Shown: piece by piece, positions 35,011-45,143 of the stretch | How positions within the stretch are numbered: the stretch's first letter is position 1 | How the letters are laid out: every line of letters starts with the position of its first letter | Source: Diphasiastrum complanatum | Lineage: Eukaryota; Streptophyta; Lycopodiopsida; Lycopodiales; Lycopodiaceae | Length of the DNA stretch: 64,000 bases | Assembly (NCBI GenBank): GCA_029204225.1 | Contig: CM055098.1 | Coordinates: 7,482,246-7,546,245 of the forward strand | Reading direction: 5' to 3' | Position numbers and translations under genes: made by a program | Notes under the pieces: model-generated | The model's database searches: none | The model's input: only the letters and a program-made list of their open reading frames with translations | What the model was told of the DNA's origin: nothing

Positions 35011-36309
35011 TGACCGCATACTTGAAACTAACTCTGGATTTATAAGAGCTTCAATGATTTGAAGATGATTCAATAGCTTATTCTGACTCTCTATCTAAAT
35101 CTAATTGATGTAATAACATGAACTGTGTCTATTGATTGATGACAATGTTTGATCATCTGATTCTGAATCTACTTTTTGATCTATCTTAAGTTACATATAT
35201 ACAAATGTATGGAGACGTTGAGCTATGTCGTCTAAAATGGGTCTTGGCGTCGGTCATGGCTGTCACTATCCAAGTAGGCGACAATCATGGCTATCGCTAT
35301 CTGGACATGTGATGATCATGGCTATCTAAGATGTTGACAAATTATTGTTGCAAAGAAAAATATTTTTCGACATTTGGTTGAGTTGTTACTTGTGTTCTAG
35401 ACTTCACATCCTATTGCAGATCAATAATGAATTGGAGACAAATTGAGTACTATGATTTGTGTTAAGTGGAAAGTAGTTAGACAGTGACAAGATCGTGAAG
35501 GTTAAGTTTTCCACGAGATACATGATATCTCAAGCAAACATTAAGGGAAAGTTTGTGTTAAAATTAGGCTAGTGCAACCTCTTGACTCTTACCCTCCTAA
35601 GGTCGAGTCAACAATTACATCAGCACTCCAAACTAGGATGAAGATCCAAGTGCTTTCCCCTTCCAATCCGACGTAGAGCTTGCTTCCATCCCATCCAAGG
35701 CCACATCTTAGTTGGGCTCTGGTACCAATGTAAAGACCACTAGGGAAAACCTCTAAGATGAGGAAAAACACAACAAGAGACATGTAGGAGCAAAACCTCT
35801 CAACCAAACCTAGATCAATCCTGTATCTAGCTCCCGAGCCATGCCATGTGAATGCTTGAGGATAAGAGAGTAACTGGTAGCTTGAACCCAAAGTTGTCGA
35901 CAAGAGAATCTCTACCCCAATATATAGAGAGTAGAGTCCTATGCATGAACTCATGCAATCCCCATGCAATGCAACCATAAATAGGTCACACCTCCCATAC
36001 ATTCCTCATGCATATCTCAATCACACGTACATGCACTATTCCATATGTCTCAATGAGAGTGTCTGGGTCCTCTCAAGGTCATTAGTCCTCTTAACTTAAA
36101 TCTCGATGTGACCAACAAACTCGAATACCGAAGGGTCGGTCTACCATATTAGGACTATTCCATGTCCTTAGCTGAATATGGTCGTAACACCGATAGTGAC
36201 AATAGTGTCGACGAGGCCGAAAGTGTCAATAGTGTCGACAAGGTCGATAGTGTTGATAGAGTTGATAGTTCAATGTCAATGGCTCTACTTCGAATATCCA
36301 TATATTGTG
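35011..36309. other. Unassigned stretch with two short tandem repeats
   Basis: No gene recognised. At 35233-35330 three imperfect units carry (G/A)TCATGGCT(G/A)TC. At 36178-36270 a run of GTCGA-containing units (AGTGTCGACGAGGCC, AGTGTCGACAAGGTC, AGTGTTGATAGAGTT) repeats with a period of about 30, half of it 15. The minus strand at 35589-36002 is open but without recognisable motifs. Confidence 0.4.
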
Positions 36310-36543
36310 AAGAATTTCAGATCAATTAAGATCCAAATCCATAAAATGATCTTGGGTTAGAAAGACAACAAACCACCAATCTTGCCAATGTAGAAAAACC
36401 AACATCTACACTATGAATGAGATGCAAACTCTAATAGATCTTGATCAAACATCAATCAAAACATGAAATGAAGTTGTTGTCCGTCCAAAAACAGTAAGCT
36501 ACTATATTTCACACGTGTGGATCTGAAAATAGCATTCAAAAGA

Positions 36544-36545
<2 letters not shown>
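36310..36545 (-). repeat. Relic of a Copia D-type LTR
   Basis: Aligns with 10425-10615 in the D LTR: CACCAATCT(T/C)(G/A)CCAATGTAG, then ATGAGATGCAAAC(T/A)CTAATAG, CTTGATCAAAC and CAC(A/G)TGTGGATC. The match stops at the start of the (TG)n tract, which replaces the rest of the LTR. Confidence 0.82.

Positions 36546-36639
<94 letters not shown>
36545..36639. repeat. Compound microsatellite (TG)n(AG)n
   Basis: About 28 TG units followed by about 19 AG units without interruption. It abuts the broken D-type LTR relic. Confidence 0.97.
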
Positions 36640-36640
<1 letters not shown>

Positions 36641-37035
36641 GTGTCGCATGGACAAAAAAGCCTTCTCGGTAAAATTTGATGACCTTCTCTTGAATCATTT
36701 ACCATCATGCACCTCTCCCTCTATTATTTGCCTCTTAATTTGCTCAAGCACAAATAGCAAAATAATGCATGTCTTTTAGAGATTTTGTTTTTTATCAGCT
36801 TTTGGGTAAAGCAAAATCTTTATTGTGGGATAAACTAAATTGCACGTGTTCATTGACAAGATTTCATTGATTGGCACTGATCAAACTTAAATTACAAGTG
36901 GTTCAATAGAAATTGCTAAATCGCGTTTTGTTTATCATTGCTAACTTTTTGTTTAACACCTCTCTTTATCGCTATTTTACTATCCCCAAACCCTAAAAAT
37001 GAAAATCCTAACCTTACTCAAAAAAAAGATTTGAG

Positions 37036-37038
<3 letters not shown>
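36640..37038. other. Spacer before the (CT)n cluster, includes part of repeat family R
   Basis: 36905-37035 resembles 37620-37990 (GCGTTTTGT(T/C)TATCATTGC; TATCGCTATTT; AAACCCTAAAA) and is a third, shorter copy of repeat family R. The rest is unassigned. Confidence 0.5.

Positions 37039-37119
<81 letters not shown>
37039..37119. repeat. (CT)n microsatellite
   Basis: About 40 CT units, uninterrupted. It opens the first copy of a local tandem duplication (37039-37281 and 37285-37520). Confidence 0.97.
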
Positions 37120-37122
<3 letters not shown>

Positions 37123-37294
37123 CGAGTGCTCTTCTCCAATGTTCATGAACTTTTCAGAATATCAACCACTCAGGTAGGTTTTGATCTCAGAAAATTGCCA
37201 ACTGTAGGTCAATAGAATTTTAGGGCACATGTGTGACCCAGTGAAAAAGCATGAATCGGTTTTTCTTCACAACAACATACATATTCTCTCTCTC

Positions 37295-37357
<63 letters not shown>

Positions 37358-37520
37358 CAAGTGCTCTTGTTCATGAATTTTTCAGAATATCGACCACTCA
37401 GGCAGGTTTTGATCTCGAAAAATCGCCAACTGTAGGTGAATAGAATTTTAGGGCACATGTGTGACCCAGTGAAAAAGCACGAATTGGTTTTTCTTCAAAA
37501 CAACATACATATTCTCTCTA
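37112..37520 (+). repeat. Tandem duplication of a roughly 235-base unit that includes (CT)n
   Basis: 37112-37284 (CTCGTGCGAGTGCTCTT... to ...CAACAACATACATATTCTC) recurs at 37350-37520 with few differences. The (CT)n tract at 37285-37354, with a single GC interruption, lies between them. Each unit ends by re-entering CT-rich sequence, as though the microsatellite mediated the duplication. Confidence 0.9.
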
Positions 37521-37540
37521 CCACACCATAGAGAGAATAT

Positions 37541-37621
<81 letters not shown>
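37541..37621. repeat. (CT)n microsatellite
   Basis: About 40 uninterrupted CT units, followed directly by repeat family R. Confidence 0.97.
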
Positions 37622-37625
<4 letters not shown>

Positions 37626-37995
37626 TCACATTATCGCTATTTCTCATTTCAAACCTTAAAAAACCCTAAAAGATTGAAAAATCTGCGCTCTCCCTCTCTC
37701 TCTAAGTTTCACCAAGACATAAAATTGAAGAAACCAAGGGCTAAGTTTCACCACCGAGTGCGATCCCAACTGTGCTCCTCTCTCTCGCTTACGATTTTAT
37801 GTCTTCTCTCTCTAGAAATTTCTCCTTCTAGAAATTTCTAAAGACACATGCTCTCTCTCTCTCTAAAAATTTCTAAAAGCACATATCAAATTTTCAACCC
37901 ACTTCAATTGCATTTCAACTGGCTCGTCAAACATGTTTCAAGACAAACATGGACCATCGAGAATAGACAAAACGCGTTTTGTCTATCATTGCCTA

Positions 37996-37998
<3 letters not shown>
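37622..37998 (+). repeat. Repeat family R, upstream copy
   Basis: The segment TATCGCTATTTCTCATTT...AAACCCTAAAA...CTCTCTCTAAAAATTTC...CAACCCACTTCAATTGC...TATCATTGCCTACAT recurs inverted at 48155-48428 inside the last intron of the host gene. Both copies are bordered by (CT)n/(AG)n tracts. No coding potential. Confidence 0.8.
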
Positions 37999-38068
<70 letters not shown>

Positions 38069-38190
38069 CAGAGCGAACATATAACTTTGAGAGTTTCCAT
38101 TCATTCTCTCTCCACCACACCAGAGAGAAAAATATATTCTCTCTCTCACACAAGAGCGAACCTATAACTTTGAGGGTTTCCATTCATGAG
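37999..38190. repeat. (CT)n(CA)n microsatellite and adjoining short duplication
   Basis: About 23 CT units and 13 CA units to 38070. Then GAGCGAACATATAACTTTGA (38072) is repeated as GAGCGAACCTATAACTTTGA (38153), a duplication of about 80 bases. Confidence 0.9.
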
Positions 38191-38339
38191 TAAAAACCAG
38201 TTTCCCTTTGAGAGCTACATTTTGTGACAAGAAGTGGGATTGTGTCTAGAACCCACCAAAGATTCTTCCGCTGTCCTCCTTGGATTATCACAACCTTGTT
38301 TGTTCATTTTGACTTTTGACCTGCCACCATTGCACCTGG

Positions 38340-38700
38340 CGGTATGCAGCCTATGTACCTCCAAGAAACGCTACCATCGAGGAGCACGCGGGTCGCAACC
38401 GATGCTCTAGTCATATGTCAGGTTTCCACCTATGACGCCCGCCTCCATGGGGGCCCGTCGGCTTACTGGCTTTTGTACTGCTACCCGAAGGCTTAGGACG
38501 CGCGGCCCTGGCGTTGCATGTGGGTTTGGTGAGGTTACCACGGCTGCGCAGCCCAGATTTCGGTCGTCCTCCCCCTGCCTGCAGAGCTGTCCCCAGCGAT
38601 GGATTCTTCGTTGCGGATCCGATAGAATATGACGTAGCCAAGTGCAGTAGCAGCAGCAGCAGCAGCAGAGGATCTGTTGATGATAATAATAACTGAGAGT
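38340..38700 (+). other. GC-rich island upstream of the host gene
   Basis: This is one of the few clearly GC-rich blocks in the window and contains several CpGs and a GCA run (38643-38667). Open frames exist on both strands; the plus frame ends in Ser7-RGSVDDNNN (38695). None has a domain I know. It may be the promoter or a 5' untranslated exon of the FORKED-like gene 2.2 kb downstream, or a separate short gene. Confidence 0.35.
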
Positions 38701-40443
38701 CAATGATGCAAAGCGCTTCTTCATTTCCATCGAATTACTAATTTAACAGCACAAATCTGCATCATGGAAACTGGAAACTGAAGTGGTGAACATTATTACA
38801 ATTTCCTTGTATGTAAGTTCTGTGATTCCTGATCAGCCCTGTATTATGTAAGTATGTTGCAGTTGCAGAATATGTATATTATATGAGTATCTTGCTTAAC
38901 AGGTTTATTGATCTCCGAACTTGAAAGAATCAAATATTATCCTCTTACTGATTTGGTCCCCAGGTCTTGTTCCCCATTCTAAACTGTATTATTGTGGTTC
39001 CTGAGCTCTGAATATAGTAGATCTTGAAGGAAGTCTCGTTATCGTTATCCTCTTACTGATTTATTATCTAAGTGTCATTCCCCATCAGAGGCTGGGACAT
39101 TTCCTAAACTGTATGATTGCTGTGTGTTACTGATTGGCGTTTCAGGTTGTTTAGATCTGGTTACATTGATGTTTTGATTGTTATTATTCTCTTACTGAGT
39201 TTGTTATTCAAGCCGCATTCCCCATCAGAGACAAGAAGGCACGCTGAACTGTATTATTGCTGTCCATCGGAGTATGCCGCTTTAGGTCTTACAGATCTGG
39301 TTGTATTCGTGCTTAATGTCATAGTTCATCTGGTTATATATGCGTTTTTGCTTGCCGTAAAAAGGTCATCATGTTTCGTTCCAACTGACTTAAGAGATCA
39401 GGCTGCTGTGACCTGTGTCATAGGGAAGGGGTCAATTTTTATGGCTTTGCAATTGCTTAAGCATTAAGGATCAGTATTATTGTTTCAATTCGTTGCTTTT
39501 GGTTTTAGGGAAGGCTTTATGCCGAATGCTTGTTGCTTGGTTAATAAGTTTTAGAGCTTGTTAAAAAACTGGATTGCTCTAGATAACTTTTTGCTAATCG
39601 CCCTTCTTTAACCTTCATTGCTTGTACTTTTTCGAGATTGCGTGCGGATCTGAAAGTACTGAAGTTAGAGTTCTTATCACAGGACATTACTTTGTTTCGG
39701 ATTTGACATTCCTTGCCGGAGGACAAGACGGGGAGTGCAGTGCATGTTGATTTTCCAATAACTTCGTGTGCTACTGTAATATTTTCATTGAGAAGATACG
39801 CCAAGTTTCTGATTTAACGGGAAATTGCGTGTAAATTCTAAGAACGGACAAACTGTTGTTTGGGTACAAGCTCAAGAGATTGGCTCCTTCATGCAAACCT
39901 CAACTGAGAACGATCAATTTCCAGATGAGGGAGCCCGAATGCAATCTGGAAATCACCATATCTTTGATGGGCAGCATCGGAGCCTCATTGCAAGGGAATT
40001 GATCGGATTCTCAGTTCAGCATTTAATTTGCAATTCCACGTACAGAATTAGCACGTCAAAGTTTCTGAAAGGGCTAATATATTTCGTATTACAGAGTCCA
40101 GAATCCAGACACAGATGACGACGGTTGAGCTTTTGAGCAGTTATTCCTCAACGTGTGCACTGCTTTTGACCTGCCGTACATTCACCAGTCTGTTGTGGTA
40201 CCTTGTACGAGTGTATTAAAAGCCCCGAAGAAAGTGCTGAATGAAAGTGCTTCAGGATTCAGCCTTCTAGACTCTAGTATTGTGAATTCGTTGATCGTTG
40301 CCTATGGGTCGCGAAGTCTACAAGGACGAGCCTACTAGCGGCGAAGAAGTGGTAGGCAGAATTCCTACTAGCTTTGCTCTCAGTTTTAATGCCAGTTAGT
40401 ATTCCATTCTTTCTGTGCAATGCAATTTGGAGCGTAGTTTTGT

Positions 40444-40502
<59 letters not shown>

Positions 40503-40871
40503 GTGTAACAGAGTGCTTGTTTGCAGACACCAGAAAGCAAAAGGATCGTACCTCCGTTGCTTCAGATACCATTTTCCTTTTTCAAAAGGCAACATGTTCT
40601 ACATTTGAAGAATCTTGAGGCAATGCGTTAAAGCTGGAGCTGCGAATCCGAGTAATTGTTTATCTCAACTGCTCATCAATTTGTGTAGCCCCAATCTATG
40701 CGCGTCCTTTTCTCGCTAATATATTCATTTAGCAAGCAAGTCTATTGATGGAGACACAAGCCGTTTTGTCATAAATAAAGTTCCTGATGATCTCATCGCA
40801 TTACCTATAATCTCGAGACTCCGCATTATGCTTTTCTCGCTTTTTGAGACGTACGACCAGAATTTAATCTC
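38701..40871 (+). other. Region upstream of the host gene start codon
   Basis: Probably promoter, 5' untranslated exon(s) and intron of the FORKED-like gene, but no splice site could be assigned. It contains three imperfect repeats of (A/T)TCCTCTTACTGATTT followed by TTCCCCATC and AAACTGTATTATTG (38938, 39047, 39184; spacing 109 and 137). A (TG)n(AG)n microsatellite lies at 40441-40502, about 370 bases before the ATG. Short open frames such as 39825-40118 show no motif. Confidence 0.45.
40441..40502. repeat. Compound microsatellite (TG)n(AG)n near the gene start
   Basis: About 18 TG units (one T interruption) then 12 AG units. The same order and composition as 36545-36639. Position relative to the ATG places it in the 5' untranslated region or proximal promoter. 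Confidence 0.95.
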
Positions 40872-41297
40872 ATGTTAAAATCAGCTGCTCTTGTTTTTAC
40901 TATGGATTCCACCAAGACCAGTGTGGTTGTGGGTTCTGATAGTTTCAACTTTAGAAGCCAGGAGCTCTTGAAGTTGGACTCTAGCGAATATGATAAAAAT
41001 GGTCTATCTCGGCATCTGGAGAACATCGAGGAGGATGTTCCTGCGTATTTGTCTTCCCCCACCTCCTATCCTCCCCCTGAGACTCCCGAAGAACCCATGG
41101 AGTTTCTCTCACGTTCATGGAGTATTTCGGCCATTGATGTTAGTAAAGCATTGGCTCCGCATCAGGCAAATGACACACGAAACACTTCAAAAAGCCACGG
41201 CCAATGTCCCGAAGAATTAAGACTCGAGACAACTCCTTTCACCTTTGCGTCAACGATGACATCTCAGATGGTGATGGATCGCATCCTCACACCAACT
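40872..41297 (+). CDS. FORKED-like exon 1
   Basis: 142 codons, ending in phase 0 at donor ACT|GTAAGT. It contains the family signature [20 protein letters not shown] and the [17 protein letters not shown] segment that normally closes this block. Confidence 0.88.
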
Positions 41298-44200
41298 GTA
41301 AGTTTGATTATAGAGAAGGAATCGAGATCTATATTTTTACTTTACAACGTGTTCTTTATCAGATACTTTTTTCAGTGCAAAAGTATGGTAAATCTTCTTA
41401 GAAATGTTCTATCCTGCTAGAACAATCATTGATATTATTTGTTGTGAATGAATGGCTGACTGGCAATGAAGCTGGTTCATCGAAGTGACATTATTGATCA
41501 GATTTGATCTTTTGGAATATTTGACTAGGAACTCTCTCTCTTCACTCCAAGAAGGAACTCTCACAGCAATGGACCATTGCTTTGCCAGTACAGTGGCCCT
41601 TTAAGCGCAAGTCCTCCTCCTTCTCCAAGGCAGGCAGATGAGTTTCACGTACTGCTATATTCTTTTTACCTTGTTGTATGATTTACATTTACTAGCTTAC
41701 AATCTTGTTCTTCGGTTCCTGTGAAATGACTAAGCTGCTTATCTCAAACTCATCAATGTACTCTTGTTAATGACTACTCATCAATGTACATTCTTTACTT
41801 ATTGCCTTGATTTAAGTAAGGGACTTTTGTTGCCTCCCTTTTCATGAGTCTGTCAACCCAACACCTTTCTGGGCATTTTGGCCGTTGACATTCATATTGT
41901 CCTTTAGAAGGATCATTGGAAGGACTCAGTTCTACTGCACACGCACATGCTACTGTTGATGATAAGATTTGGGAGCTCTCAGAAGGGATGAAATTGCCTT
42001 AGTGGATAGTACTTTCAAACCTCCAGACTGTTTAAGAACCCATTATGTGGATGCAAAATACAAGTTCATGGTATTGCAATTTGCTGATGTTTTCAACAGC
42101 TGACACATCGTAAATATAACATTCATGGTATCGCAATTTGCTGATGTTTCCAACAGCAGACACATCGTAAATGTAACATTCATGGTTTTTGAAGATTCTT
42201 GTAGGGACTCCTGACATCCATATGTGATGAATGACACGTCCAATTCCCGGAGTGCCTCCGTGGATGTTATGCCTGACAATGGTATTCATTGTAGTTGCTA
42301 CTGTTCTAGGTTTTTGGATTTAGTGTACTCTGGACTTCAAGAACAATACTTCACTTTAGAAGATATCAAACTTAAGAGTCTTCTCTGCTGGCTCCTAGCC
42401 TCTTCTGTTTGATATAGCCAGTAACCTCTTCTATTCACTTGTGTTACAACCGTTTGGCAATGGTCCTTTTGTGACCAGTCTCCGTAGAGCTGGATGAACT
42501 CTTGAAATGAAAGGAGTGGAGACTAGGCTCTACCTCACTACTTGGCCATGAAAATTACAGTGACCACTTGTATGTGATTCTCCCTCTTGAGCCAAATAAA
42601 GTCCCTTGAAGAATGCAAACAGAATGGGATGATATGGAAGTTGGAGCTTAAAAAGAAAAAGAGGATCTTGTGCACCAATCACCCAAGGAGACTTATTACT
42701 AGAAGAATTTTTTGTTGCCCAAATAACTACCTCATACCACATAATGTTCTCCTTTCATAGTGTGCAAGGGTAGAAGCTACCGGAAAACCACCTACCCCCT
42801 TTGAACCTTCTAGCTAGGAACAAGATTTTCCCTTTTTTTTCTTCTTCAAATCATGTAGTTGCATCAGCACAATACTAGTTCAAAGAGTACAAACCTGAAT
42901 ACCTTAAATAACTGTTTTCATACACTTTTCACATTGGACTAGATCCAAACTGAGAAGCGAGAGGTTAGTCATCTCAGGTATTTCTTAGAACAAAATATGC
43001 TCATAATTAGAAAACTCAAAAAGCCACAAAGTACCACTAAAATAATTTTCATCAAGTTAATTCACTACATGTGGAAAAACATGATGAAAGTTTGTGCCAG
43101 TTAGCTACTATTTGAAGTGAATTGACAGATGATCAAAAATGTTTCTAGTTACTGTTCTGCATGCAGGTTCTGACCCACTGGTGTGTTTGGTTGCAGACCT
43201 GTAGGAATATGGTTATTGCAAGAGCACCAATACAAGGACATTCAGTGCGAAGGTGGTTTAGAGATCTAAAAGAGAAAAAGAAAGAGATAGCTCGAGCTCA
43301 TAATGCACAGGTTCATGCAGCCATATCTGTCGCTGGGGTTGCGGCAGCGATAGCTGCTGTTGCTGCTGCTACTGCAGCATCAGCCATTGATGATGGTGGA
43401 ACAAAAACAAGCATGGCAGTTGCTTCAGCAGCTTCTCTTGTAGCAGCTCAGTGCGTGGAAGTAGCGGAAAATATGGGTGCAGATCGCGACCAAGTGTCCT
43501 CCATCGTCAGTTCAGCTGTGAATGTTAAGACAGCAGGAGATATAAAGACTCTTACTGCAGCTGCTGCAACAGGTGCTCATAGGTTTGCTCAACATCACAA
43601 GCATTAAAGCTACAAATGCTTCTAGAAATAATTTCTTGTACCTATTGATATCTATTCACTTAGTGCTTGTTGTAGAGCTGGCAATGTTAGGAGGAGGTCA
43701 ACCTCTGTTGATGTTGGGGCTGAAGTGTTGACTTATGCATTTCTCCAGTTGTATAGGACTGTTTGGATACATCAGGAAAAGCTGGAGATGCTTGTCCTAG
43801 AGTGGGTTACTCTTCCAGTCCTAGAGACAAAAGTTTGTGTGGAACCGTGAGTTTTAATGTCCTTAATAAATCAAGCCACATCAAAACCTGGACAATACAA
43901 CAGATAAGCAACAAAGCTCTATAGTGGAAACCCCAATTAAGGGAAAACAACATTCAGCTTCCTTTTAACTTAAATTGCTTTCAAGATCAAGAATAAGGTC
44001 AAGCTTACTTTTAACTCCAAACTACTCTCAAGATCAAGAGCAAGATCCTCCCTGTATGATCTGCTGGTTAGCATGTGCCTTGCCTATCATGAAATTCACA
44101 AATGATAAGATAAATCTCTACATCCTACTGATGAAATCCATACTCTAAACCTCTGCTATATCCAGCTCATAGAATTAATGAACCGTGGGCGGTTCACCAC

Positions 44201-45054
44201 GGTTCTGAGAACCGTACAGTGAACCATACGGTTCTCAATTTTTTTTTGCCAGAACTGTGGTGAACCGCATGTAGTTATTAATTAATTATTTTTTATATAT
44301 TATTGTGTGGAATGTCAGCGGGAAGTCATGCAGCGGAATCAGTGGAATTAATTCAGCGGAAAGTCAGCAGGCGGAATCCTTCCTCTGGAGTCTGATGGAA
44401 TGCATAAGGCGAAGAAGACATGTGAAGTCATGCAGCGGAATCCTTCAGCGGAAAGTCAGCGGGTGGAATCCTTCCTCTGATGGAATGCCTAAGGCTAAGA
44501 GGTCATGTGAAATGGATTCTCGAATTTGCACGACATGATTGTAGCCAAAGCAGCAGGATCGTCCGTCTGTGAGTGTTGCGAATCAGCCATCATGCCTCAT
44601 CACTGGCAGGAAGGGGTTTTGAGGGGAAATTAATTAATTATTTATTTATTTATTTATTTAGATGAACCGTACCACGGTTCAAGGAACCGTGGTACGGTTC
44701 CTTCCACGGTTCCCAGGACCCACGGTTTTGGGAACTGTGGGTTCTATGATCCAGCTATAGACCATGATTACCCAGAATTTTCATGACAGTAGTTATGAAA
44801 AGCTCAAATGTTTATGGTATTGACATAGGGGTCCCAATCTGATGGTGCAAAGTTCCTGATTATTACTGTAACATATCCAGGATTGTGTTTCTGAAGTCAA
44901 AGTTGAATAGTGCCCGAATGGAGCAAGGGAGCACATACATTCAGACCTACATGATTTATGCATAGGTTTTGGATACGTTTATATATGCTCCCACTGTTAC
45001 CACATACTTGACATTTATTTTTATCCGTCTTATATGCCTTTTGGTATGGAAAAG

Positions 45055-45143
<89 letters not shown>

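Noticed and set aside
36456-38193. Open frames of repeating dipeptides (SL, RE, VC, TH) at the microsatellites, also near 40274-40618, 44897-45325, 55345-55602, 58989-59210 and 60998-61373
   Set aside because: They are direct translations of (CT)n, (GA)n, (TG)n and (CA)n runs in several frames at once, not genes.
43573-43607. Exon 3 read-through giving a short 148-residue protein
   Set aside because: The family alignment continues exactly from the GT donor at 43573 into exon 4 with the split Ala codon; the read-through residues have no family counterpart.
44305-44538. 77-residue ORF inside the MITE
   Set aside because: Results from the roughly 95-base tandem duplication; no domain.
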